DNA of 56,890 nucleotides from assembly GCA_958418815.1 (NCBI GenBank), contig CATZGB010000019.1:1-56890 (forward strand), read 5' to 3'. Under the pieces are notes generated by a model. It saw only the letters and a list, made by a program, of their open reading frames with translations, was not told the origin of the DNA and ran no database searches. Of this stretch, positions 42,740 to 50,528 are shown one piece after another; within the stretch, counting starts at the first letter, position 1; every line of letters begins with the position of its first letter. The position numbers were made by a program, and so were the translations under genes. Source of the DNA: an uncultured Bacteroidales bacterium. Its GTDB lineage: Bacteria > Bacteroidota > Bacteroidia > Bacteroidales > Muribaculaceae.

Positions 42740-43974
42740 CAGCGGGCCGATTTCAGAATGAAGTCAGCGGCCGAGTCGTCAGAATCCTGGAGAATCACAC
42801 GGCCGTCGGCAGTGGTGGCTGCCGCCTTGCGCGCGAACACTTTGCCGAAGCGCAGGGGGTCGGAATTCTTGTCGGAGATGCTTGCGAAAGATGCGTCAAT
42901 CGAGGGGGCGAGAGCGCCGTGTACATATGTCTCAAGGTTGCCCAGGTTCACACCGTCGATAATCCAGCTGTTGGGGATGCGGCAGGCGTTCTGCTTGGTC
43001 ATCTCCTTGCCGGTGGTGGGGTGGATATACTGGTAGGGGGCCTTGTACTGGGCGAGATAATCCTCGGCGGTCATGCCTTCAGGCATCTTGACGAGGGCGT
43101 AAGAGCGGTTACACTGGTTGGAAATGATCCAGATGGTGTTGGAGTAGCTGAACCACTTTTCGAGGTTGGGAACCGAGGGATTGTCGGTGTCCATGGCGTG
43201 GTCGTCATACCATTCAAAGTCTGCGCCGGTGAGGTCGAGCGCTCCGGCCACCTGCGCGCTCCAGTCGATAGCCTGGTCTACGATGGTGATGTATTCACCG
43301 GGAGCCACAGCCACATCCTGGCCGTTGCCGGGGATTACCCATACGGTTCCGGCGGTGAAGTTGACATTGAGGTCATTCTCCGGGGTGAGGATGGTGTAGT
43401 CGTTGGCGCGGGCGTTTACGAAGTCAGACTCGCAGATGGCCAGGCCGTCGGCGTAAAGTGTCTCCGATGAGTTGTTGTAGATGCGGATATAGGTGTCCTT
43501 CAGGCCGCTTGTCCCGGCGGCGTTGGGCGAACCGGCGGCATAGATTTCACTGAACACGAATCCTTCTGAGGGGTTGGAGAGGAACCAGTCGAGACTCAGG
43601 GTGCAGTCGCCGGTGATGGTCACGGAGTTGCCGATGGTGCGGAGTCTCATGTCCTTCTCGGTGCCGTCCTGGAGGGTGACCACATAGTTGATTTCACCGG
43701 CATAGTCATAGATGCCGACGGGGAGGGCCACTGAGGTCATGTCGTTGTCGCCGCCAGCCACAGAGGAGAATGAGTAAGTGGAGCGGGTGTTAAGCTCGGT
43801 GAATGTGATGGTGCTGTTGACAAACTCGGCCTCTTCGGAGTCGAAATCAGCGGGGAAATTGCTGTCGAGGTTCACGGTGTATTTCTGCTCTTCAGGACCG
43901 TTCTCGTCATTGGAGCATGATGTGAATCCCGCGCAAAGGGATAGGGAAGCGATAATGAAAGCGAATTTTTTCAT
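42739..43974 (-). CDS. DUF4876 surface lipoprotein
   Basis: 411 aa from MKKFAFIIASLSLCAGFTSC. The lipobox Cys20 is followed by SNDENGPEE, an acidic lipoprotein export signal, so it should face the outside of the outer membrane. An Ig-like beta domain occupies about residues 30-130. From about 140 there is a segment like a lamin-tail domain (VFSEIYAAGSPNAAG then TYIRIYNNSSETLYADG, and later WIIDGVNLGNL). DUF4876 is a Bacteroidetes family; the lamin-tail similarity is my reading. Its stop codon overlaps the start of the DUF6850 gene. A ligand-binding partner for the TonB-dependent receptor encoded just upstream is likely. Confidence 0.85.
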   Translation of the reverse strand: MKKFAFIIASLSLCAGFTSCSNDENGPEEQKYTVNLDSNFPADFDSEEAEFVNSTITFTELNTRSTYSFSSVAGGDNDMTSVALPVGIYDYAGEINYVVTLQDGTEKDMRLRTIGNSVTITGDCTLSLDWFLSNPSEGFVFSEIYAAGSPNAAGTSGLKDTYIRIYNNSSETLYADGLAICESDFVNARANDYTILTPENDLNVNFTAGTVWVIPGNGQDVAVAPGEYITIVDQAIDWSAQVAGALDLTGADFEWYDDHAMDTDNPSVPNLEKWFSYSNTIWIISNQCNRSYALVKMPEGMTAEDYLAQYKAPYQYIHPTTGKEMTKQNACRIPNSWIIDGVNLGNLETYVHGALAPSIDASFASISDKNSDPLRFGKVFARKAAATTADGRVILQDSDDSAADFILKSAR

Positions 43975-44024
43975 TCTTGATATGGATTTTGATGTTGATA
44001 TTGTCATGAACAGGATTGAGTCGG

Positions 44025-46661
44025 CTAAAGCTTGAGATTCAGCTCCATGCCGAAGTATGGGGTGGTGTATCGCCGCTGTATGGTGCCGTAAAGCTCATAA
44101 TCGGGTGTGATGCTGATGAGACGGTTGACATACAGGGCGATTCCAATGCGGTCGTTCCAGAGCTTCTTTGTCGCCTTGATGTTGAAGGCGGTGGCCAGCG
44201 GCACACGCCTTTCGTCGAAAGCCGACTGGGTGTAGCTCCTCAGCAGCTGTCCCAGGTAAGGGTCTGAGGCGTAGGCCTCGTCCCAGGGACGCACCACACC
44301 GTTGAGGTCGATGTACTCCACCGGCACACCCGCTTTTGGAAGCGTGCGGTTGGAAGTGAACCACATGTTCTGCATCGACAGCGACACATTGAGCCGCAGC
44401 CTCGGAATGTCGGTGTCGAAAGTGAAATTGGTGTTGAACGACTGGTAGACCGAGCCTTCGGGATCTTCGTAATAACCGGCATAGGGCATCTCCTTGCCGT
44501 TGACGATGATGGCCGGTTTGTACCATAACCCGGTGGAATTGGCCAGGGTGGTGCGGAACCATGCGCCGTTGACCGTCACGCGGGTGCGTATCACAGGGAA
44601 ACGCCGCGAGGCGAATGTGAATTCAACCCCCTCCTTGTCTACCCTCGACGAGTTGGAGGGGCGGCTTACCATCGCTATCTTGGTCTCGGTGGTGAAAGGA
44701 AGCCTGTCGATGGTCGGCGCGCCCCCGGCCGACGGGTCATATTGAGAAGCGTCGTAACGGTTGTAGGTGTGGTATCTCACCTCAGAGGCCATCCTGAACG
44801 CGTCGGTCATCCGTTCCCTGAAATATGTCACCGAGAGGCGGTTGCCCATGTATGACACATCCCCGCTGACCTCCCATTTGAAGTTGCGGGCGGCTTTCAG
44901 GCCATAGTTGACGCGGTCATCGATGATGGTCATCACATTGACGGTGCGCCACTGCTCATTGTCATGGAAATAGTTGAGCTGCACCTCGTCGGTGTAGAGC
45001 AGGTCGGGATAGAGATATGCCGCCACAGGCATCTTGGTGTGCAGCCCGGCTCCACCCCCTATTTCAAACACCAGCGGCTCTGAGGCCACGGAGAGATAGG
45101 GGAGGGTCCATTTCAGGTTGGCGCGCGGATCGAGATACACGCGTCCCGACAGGTAGTAGGCCCCGTCGAGACCGAGAAGCTGGGTCTCGCGCAGGCCGAG
45201 CTGCAGATGGAGCGTGTGGTCGCCGAGCCTTATCTCAGACTCATTCTCGACATACGCCGACAGCTGCTGCATCGCCGGGATGTCGTCAAACGGGCGCGGG
45301 CGGCTGTTGTTGCCTGCCGTCAGCGGGCGGGTGAGGTCATAGACCTGGCCCCGGCCGAAATTTTTCGAGAGGTTCCACTCCATTCCGGCCTTCAGCCATC
45401 CCGACGTGATGTCGCCGAGACGGTAGCGGAAACGGGATGCGAATTTGGCGAACGCCGAGAACGGCTTGCCATACACGTCGTAGTCGGCCAGATACAGCAT
45501 CGGCAGGAATCCAACATAGTTGGCTCCCGGAGAGGTTGACACCGGCATGGGGTAGAGGCGCGTCGAGGCCACGGTCTTCTGCTGGCGCAGATGCTCGTCG
45601 GCGTAGCTTAGGCCGGTGGTCAGGCTTAGTGAGTTGAGAAATCCGCCTTTGCGCGAGAGCAGCACCAGGGTGTTGTTCCAGGTGAAGCTGTTTACGTCAT
45701 TGGTGTAATAATCGACCGTGTTGTTCACCGTCAGGTCGGGGTCATTCTTGTCGCGCTCGAATGTGCCGGTGTAGTTGAGCGACGTGTCCCAGGTCAGGTC
45801 GTTGCCTGCCACCTGGCGTTTGAGGTTGCTGCGCGCCGATACAGTGGCGCGTTTGAAGTTCTGGCGGTTGTCGCGCGGATCGATGCGAGAGTCGAGGTAG
45901 TCGGCCGAGAGGTTGACGGTCCAGCCAGGCGCAGGCATGGCAAAGCCTTTCCCGACATAGAAAAGCTGGCTCTGCATGTCGGCCTTGAAACGGGCCTCGA
46001 GCCCCGAGACACCCTGTTTGCGCTTTATCTTGACCAGCCCGGAGGTGAGGTCGCCATATTCGACCGACGGGATTCCCCTGACGATCTCAACGCTCTCTAT
46101 GTCATCTGTCGAGATGGAGCGCATGTCGACCCCCTTGCCGGTGGTGAGCCGTCCCGCGCGGTTTGAGTCGGCGGTCGACTGCATTTCGGCCGAAGTGTTG
46201 ACCGGCACTCCGTCAATCACGAATGATGTCCCGAGCGAGGATGTGTCATAACCGTCGGGAGCCGCCTGCTGTGCCTGACGCAGGTTTATCAGGTTTGCGC
46301 TCCCCATGTCTGGGTCTTTTGAGATGAATCCCGGCAGCAGCTCGACAAGGTCGGTGAAGCTTGATGGCTGCAGGTGGGCCATCGCCTGGCGGTCTATGAC
46401 CGAGGCCGCCGTCACCCCCCGGCTTTCGCGGGCGGTGACAACCACCTCTCCGAGTTCTTTCCCTTTCATTTCGGCCATCTCCTTCTCGCGTCGGTCGAGG
46501 TCGGCCAGCAGTATCGAGTCTATACGGGCGATGGAGTCCAGCGAGTCTGCCGCGGCTTCCGGCGAGGATATCGCGGCATTCTCCAGCTTGGTGGTGGAGA
46601 ACATCGCAGGCAGGGCTGTCAGAAACAATGCGGAGATGACTGGATTTTTTATGGAACTCAC
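44025..46661 (-). CDS. TonB-dependent receptor
   Basis: 878 aa from a GTG at 46659-46661 (MSSIKNPVISALFLTALP). A longer frame opening at 46835 starts upstream of the promoter box and is rejected. The N-terminus is a signal-like region with no SusC-type CarboxypepD domain. The plug domain begins GELGEVVVTARESRGV and includes LVELLPGFISKDPD, TSFVIDGVPVN and GIPSVEYGDLTSGLVKIKRK, the usual plug motifs. A 22-strand barrel follows, ending FGMELNLKL. The lack of a SusC extension and SusD partner argues against a glycan system; cofactors, metals or siderophores are more usual ligands for this architecture. It is the first gene of the operon. Confidence 0.92.
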   Translation of the reverse strand: MSSIKNPVISALFLTALPAMFSTTKLENAAISSPEAAADSLDSIARIDSILLADLDRREKEMAEMKGKELGEVVVTARESRGVTAASVIDRQAMAHLQPSSFTDLVELLPGFISKDPDMGSANLINLRQAQQAAPDGYDTSSLGTSFVIDGVPVNTSAEMQSTADSNRAGRLTTGKGVDMRSISTDDIESVEIVRGIPSVEYGDLTSGLVKIKRKQGVSGLEARFKADMQSQLFYVGKGFAMPAPGWTVNLSADYLDSRIDPRDNRQNFKRATVSARSNLKRQVAGNDLTWDTSLNYTGTFERDKNDPDLTVNNTVDYYTNDVNSFTWNNTLVLLSRKGGFLNSLSLTTGLSYADEHLRQQKTVASTRLYPMPVSTSPGANYVGFLPMLYLADYDVYGKPFSAFAKFASRFRYRLGDITSGWLKAGMEWNLSKNFGRGQVYDLTRPLTAGNNSRPRPFDDIPAMQQLSAYVENESEIRLGDHTLHLQLGLRETQLLGLDGAYYLSGRVYLDPRANLKWTLPYLSVASEPLVFEIGGGAGLHTKMPVAAYLYPDLLYTDEVQLNYFHDNEQWRTVNVMTIIDDRVNYGLKAARNFKWEVSGDVSYMGNRLSVTYFRERMTDAFRMASEVRYHTYNRYDASQYDPSAGGAPTIDRLPFTTETKIAMVSRPSNSSRVDKEGVEFTFASRRFPVIRTRVTVNGAWFRTTLANSTGLWYKPAIIVNGKEMPYAGYYEDPEGSVYQSFNTNFTFDTDIPRLRLNVSLSMQNMWFTSNRTLPKAGVPVEYIDLNGVVRPWDEAYASDPYLGQLLRSYTQSAFDERRVPLATAFNIKATKKLWNDRIGIALYVNRLISITPDYELYGTIQRRYTTPYFGMELNLKL

Positions 46662-46685
46662 TCGGTGTGGCAGTTTATTACTACG

Positions 46686-46693
46686 CAAAGTTA
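46686..46693 (-). promoter_or_regulatory. -7 box of the TonB-receptor operon
   Basis: TAACTTTG on the minus strand. Transcription should start near 46681, about 20 nt before the GTG at 46661 and downstream of the longer frame's ATG at 46835. The -33 element is not clear. Confidence 0.65.
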
Positions 46694-46729
46694 CAGCTAA
46701 AAATTGGTTATATTGCTGATGTTCAATAA

Positions 46730-46815
46730 AATACCTAAAACAGGGTATTAGACTTCCGGCTGATGTGGCGTATTTGGAGACACCGCCGTCAGTGAAATAC
46801 TCATTTGTGAGTATT
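46730..46815 (-). promoter_or_regulatory. Two inverted repeats upstream of the TonB-receptor promoter
   Basis: AATACC (46730-46735) with GGTATT (46744-46749) and a perfect 8-bp pair AATACTCA (46796-46803) with TGAGTATT (46808-46815) share the AATAC/GTATT core. They lie about 37 and 103 nt upstream of the -7 box, positions suited to a repressor or activator site. Confidence 0.45.
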
Positions 46816-46823
46816 GAAGAAAG

Positions 46824-46857
46824 AAGGCCCCGCACATCTGATGATATGCAGGGCCTT
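46824..46857 (-). terminator. Terminator of the DUF4493 operon
   Basis: On the minus strand a 14-bp imperfect stem (46824-46838 with 46843-46857, two mismatches) with a 4-nt loop is followed by a pyrimidine-rich TTCTTTCTTC. It ends the three-gene DUF4493 unit. Confidence 0.65.
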
Positions 46858-46894
46858 TGTTGGGGATGTATGGTTTTCAGTATATGCGACGGGG

Positions 46895-49093
46895 TTATTC
46901 GTAGATAAGCTCTACATCGTCGAGATACATGACAGATGGGCCGCCGGTGAAGTAGTCACCCATCTTCGACGCGGATGCGACCATCACGATGTTAGACGGA
47001 CGTACATCTGTGCGCTTATAGTCGATGGGGATTACCACCTCGACAAGGCCGTCGCCGGGGGTCGCCTCGGTGAAGAGATGCTCGCCATATGCGATTACCT
47101 GAGGCTTGTCGGGGCTGAACAAGGTGGACGTGTCGGATGTCTTGATGACAATAGGCCAGGCCTCATTGTTGTAGCTTGTCTTCGAGCCATCAACGAGCGC
47201 GATATAGACGATGCCTCTGTCCATGTCACCCTTGGCCACACCGTCGGGATTCTTCGAGTTGGCATATGTGACTGCGGCAGGGGTGTATTTTACCCATACA
47301 CGCAATGCCTTGGGACGGGCGTTGAATGCGCGTCCCCAGCCAAGCACACCGTCAGAGAGGCCTTCGGTATTGAGATATTTGCCGATGAAGACATTCCCTG
47401 CGGCGAATTTGCCGGCTATGGCAACTCCGACGAACTGGCTGCACAGCTTGATTGACGAGTTGCCGGAATGTTTGAGGTCTGTAGCCTGAACCGTGATGTC
47501 CTTACCTAGTTTTTGCGAACCGTGGTTACCGCTGTCCCAGAAGAAATCGTTGGGGTCTTCCGACGGCATGGCTGCATTGTCGCTTGCCTTGCACCAGTCC
47601 TCAAAGCTTGGATTGGGAAGCTGGGGCTCACCCTCGGTGGTGAATTCCTGGATGACGTTGGAGTCGAATCCGTCGCAATATGCGGCAGCCTCGTAGCCGG
47701 TGGCGGGTTCAAGCCCGGAGAGGGTCACCGTGTAGCTGTTGCCCTCGGTGATTTCAGCTGCGACCTTGGTCCACTGCTGGGTGCCTTTCTTGCGGAACAT
47801 GATTCCCCAGTTGGCGGCATCGTCGCGGAGAATCGAGCCGCCGACCACTGCCGAGCGCGAGGTGATGGTAAGTGCTTCGGGATCGATGTCTTGTATCATC
47901 ACCTTGGCGTTGGTTGGCATCACGCGCATCGAGGCGTTGGCTGTGCGGCCATTCGCGTCGGTGGCAGTGACGGCAATCTGATAGTCACCCTCGGGGAGGC
48001 TGTTGAGAAACTGCTTCTCGAAGTTGAGCTTAAGCTCAGAGAATCCGGTGTCGGCGTGGGTCTCGTAGGTGAAGTTGATGCCGGCAGCCTCAAGCACAGA
48101 CTTGATGTTGTCGCTCATCCCGAACAGCTCGAAGTCGTCACCGCCGAGTCCGGCGATTGTGGCGAAAGCGTCGCTCTTCACCACGACCTCGGTAAGACCG
48201 GTGGCGGCGGCAATCCACAGCGAGCGGCGGGGCAGCTCGCCTACCATTCCGGCCACAGGCTCTGAGAGATTGAAGCTCACGCCGGAAATCGAGGGGGGAG
48301 TGGTGATCTCGAATGTGTCCTCGACCTCGATTTCGGTCTCGTCCACCTCGATTGTGATCCAGGCTCCACCGATTTGCTCCTCCTCCTGGTCGGTATGCTT
48401 GACGATGAGGTGGTATTCGGTGGCGCGGGCCACATTCTCGAGTTTGCCGGTGTATTCAAACGCGCTGCCATTGGTGGCAAGTGTGCCGCGCAGGGTGTAG
48501 ACCAGGTCTTTCGACCGCGAGTTGGTCATATAGTATGCCTTGGCCTGCTGGTCGACCTTCTCCTGGGTGAATGTCAGCATGCCGTCGCGGGTGCCGGTGG
48601 CCTTGTCGTGGCCTACCTCCATGGTTATGTCGGTAAGCAGCTGGGTCACCTTTTCGTCATACTCGACCGACACCAGGGTGTTGGCGATTTTGCAGTCGAT
48701 GTTGACCTGCACGGCAGAGCCTTTGGTGATGTCAAACTCCTCGCGTCCGGTGAAATAACGGTCGTCCCACGATGCAGACACTGAGTCGCCGGCCCATGCC
48801 TCGGCCACATAGTGGCCCGACAGGAGCTTGATGCCGGTGGTCGGCACCTCATCTATGCCGTTGTATTTCTTGACGGCCCCTCCGGCGTTGGAGATCCAGA
48901 TGAGGGTCTTTTGGGCGAGTTCGTCGTTGGTCTGGCCGGCGCGGGTCTTGACCACCACGTCGGAGTTGACGGTGGCCTTGAGCATCAGGCGCCCTTCGCC
49001 GTCGCCGTCCTCGGCCGGACGGAAGCTGTCGGAGCACGCGGAAAGCGCTGCAATCCCAAGGAGGGAGGCTCCGAAAACAAGATATTTTTTCAT
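46895..49093 (-). CDS. DUF4493-PCMD surface lipoprotein
   Basis: 732 aa. Lipobox ALSAC with Cys20 is followed by SDSFRPAEDGDGEG, an acidic export signal for surface display. Residues 30-260 form the DUF4493 domain (GRLMLKATVNSDVV start, EEFDITKGSAVQVNIDCKIA, VENVARATEYHLIVKH in part). Bacterial Ig or fibronectin-like domains occupy about 265-500 (TSRSAVVGGSILRDDAANWG). The C-terminal 230 residues (LPNPSFEDWCKASD to MYLDDVELIYE) are a PCMD jelly-roll, a putative carbohydrate-binding or metabolism domain. It is the last of three related genes in one operon, 18 nt after the middle one. Function unknown; the surface location is inferred. Confidence 0.85.
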   Translation of the reverse strand: MKKYLVFGASLLGIAALSACSDSFRPAEDGDGEGRLMLKATVNSDVVVKTRAGQTNDELAQKTLIWISNAGGAVKKYNGIDEVPTTGIKLLSGHYVAEAWAGDSVSASWDDRYFTGREEFDITKGSAVQVNIDCKIANTLVSVEYDEKVTQLLTDITMEVGHDKATGTRDGMLTFTQEKVDQQAKAYYMTNSRSKDLVYTLRGTLATNGSAFEYTGKLENVARATEYHLIVKHTDQEEEQIGGAWITIEVDETEIEVEDTFEITTPPSISGVSFNLSEPVAGMVGELPRRSLWIAAATGLTEVVVKSDAFATIAGLGGDDFELFGMSDNIKSVLEAAGINFTYETHADTGFSELKLNFEKQFLNSLPEGDYQIAVTATDANGRTANASMRVMPTNAKVMIQDIDPEALTITSRSAVVGGSILRDDAANWGIMFRKKGTQQWTKVAAEITEGNSYTVTLSGLEPATGYEAAAYCDGFDSNVIQEFTTEGEPQLPNPSFEDWCKASDNAAMPSEDPNDFFWDSGNHGSQKLGKDITVQATDLKHSGNSSIKLCSQFVGVAIAGKFAAGNVFIGKYLNTEGLSDGVLGWGRAFNARPKALRVWVKYTPAAVTYANSKNPDGVAKGDMDRGIVYIALVDGSKTSYNNEAWPIVIKTSDTSTLFSPDKPQVIAYGEHLFTEATPGDGLVEVVIPIDYKRTDVRPSNIVMVASASKMGDYFTGGPSVMYLDDVELIYE

Positions 49094-49111
49094 TGCTTTA
49101 TCCTCCTTTCG

Positions 49112-50506
49112 TTAATTCTTGTGCATGAACAGGGTCATAGACTTGGTGTTGTTCTCCTTGTCTGTAATGGTGATGCGGAAGTTGTGGTCGCCTGCCTGGA
49201 AAATAAACGACATAAACTGGGTGATGTCAAAATCAAGCTCAGTGATGCCTTCGCCGGTTACTTCGCTTCCTACAGGGAGTCCAAGACCCTTGAGACCATC
49301 GGTTGTGTCTGTGGTCTCACCGTCATATTCGAATGTCGGGGGATTGGCGAGGTCGAAGTGGGCCACGAGACCTACCGGCATCAGGAGGTCGTCGGTGAGC
49401 ATGTCAGACTCGATGTCTACCATCAGCTTCGAGAATCCGTTGGTTGATCTGAGGGTGAGGCTTACCTGCAATCCCTTGGACACGATATCATCGATAATAT
49501 AGGGAGAGGGGAGCTCTTTGATGTCATCTCCCAGAACGAAGTCAATCGACCAGTCGGAGGGCTGGGGCTCATCGGGGCCGGGACCAGGGCCGGGGCCGGG
49601 TTCCTCACCTTCGTCGAAGTTCTCGTCGCCGGGACGGCCGGTGTTGTCGAGGTTGTCCTCATACCAGTCGTAGTCGCTCTCGATGGGGGCATCCTCAATC
49701 ACCGAGCTGTCGACGATGATGCTCTGGCCGTCGTTGATGACGGTGCCCACCTCTTCGGGGGGGAGGTTGTCGTTGCCGGTCAGGCCGAATGTGATTTTGC
49801 GGTGCTGCCCCTTGGCCACATTGTCGAGGGTCTTGGTGAAAGTCTCGGTGTGGCCCATGATTGAGGCTGAGAAGTCGAGACGGAGGGTCTCGAGATCCTT
49901 GAGGGCTGCGAAATATCCCGAACGGGTCTCGGCCGGGGTGAAATCGAGCGAGTTGTTGCCTTCGGAGGTGACTTTCACGGTCACTTCGTCGGGATTGTCA
50001 AACGCGGCCATCAGTTTGTCGGAGAACTTCACCGACACGCGTATGTTGGCCAGGGTGCAGACCACGGTCTGAACTGTGGTCACCTTGTCGGCCTCGATGG
50101 TGAATGCCTGCGAGCCTTCAAAGTAGGGGGCGTTCCATGCGGCAGGCTCCACTTCGTGGGAGCGGACAGTGACGGTGTAGTCGCCAGCGGCGAAGGTGGG
50201 CAGTTCGGGCATCGTGGTGTATGTCCAGCGGCTCACCTGCTGGCCGTTTTTGTCTTCAACGGTCACGATGAAGTTTGAGAGGTCGACAGTGGCGCGTGAG
50301 GCGGGGGCCATCGCCTTGACCGACGAGGGCCTGGCGCCGGCGTTGTCGTTCACGTCAGTCTCTGCGCCGTCAACCTCTACTCCGAGGGTCGAGGTCTTCA
50401 ACTGACCCCGGCCATTGACAGCCGGATCCGGATTCCAGGAGTCGCACGCCGAGAACCCGGCCATTGCGGCAGCTGAAAGTAGGATGGAAAATATCTTGGT
50501 TTTCAT
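49112..50506 (-). CDS. DUF4493 surface lipoprotein without PCMD domain
   Basis: 464 aa. Lipobox FSAC (Cys21) followed by DSWNPDPAVNG. It contains the DUF4493 domain at about 30-250 (VDLSNFIVTVEDKNGQQVSR, ACAFTIEADKVTTVQ-like strands). A low-complexity linker with the Pro-Gly repeat EEPGPGPGPGPDEPQP follows near 310, and then one Ig-like domain (WSIDFVLGDDIKELPSPYII). Unlike its neighbours it ends after that domain (KSMTLFMHKN) and has no PCMD jelly-roll. It is flanked at 18 and 22 nt by two DUF4493-PCMD genes on the same strand. The three may assemble or bind together at the surface. Confidence 0.83.
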   Translation of the reverse strand: MKTKIFSILLSAAAMAGFSACDSWNPDPAVNGRGQLKTSTLGVEVDGAETDVNDNAGARPSSVKAMAPASRATVDLSNFIVTVEDKNGQQVSRWTYTTMPELPTFAAGDYTVTVRSHEVEPAAWNAPYFEGSQAFTIEADKVTTVQTVVCTLANIRVSVKFSDKLMAAFDNPDEVTVKVTSEGNNSLDFTPAETRSGYFAALKDLETLRLDFSASIMGHTETFTKTLDNVAKGQHRKITFGLTGNDNLPPEEVGTVINDGQSIIVDSSVIEDAPIESDYDWYEDNLDNTGRPGDENFDEGEEPGPGPGPGPDEPQPSDWSIDFVLGDDIKELPSPYIIDDIVSKGLQVSLTLRSTNGFSKLMVDIESDMLTDDLLMPVGLVAHFDLANPPTFEYDGETTDTTDGLKGLGLPVGSEVTGEGITELDFDITQFMSFIFQAGDHNFRITITDKENNTKSMTLFMHKN

Positions 50507-50528
50507 ATCTTAAGGGTTGGCGTGTTGA

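Noticed and set aside
37568..46700. Possible XusABC-type xenosiderophore system
   Set aside because: That system, as I recall it, uses a TonB receptor with a beta-propeller lipoprotein and a PepSY-type membrane protein; neither partner is seen here.
46662..46835. Upstream extension of the TonB receptor frame to the ATG at 46835
   Set aside because: It includes the -7 box and inverted repeats, and the encoded segment is not signal-like; the GTG at 46661 suits better.
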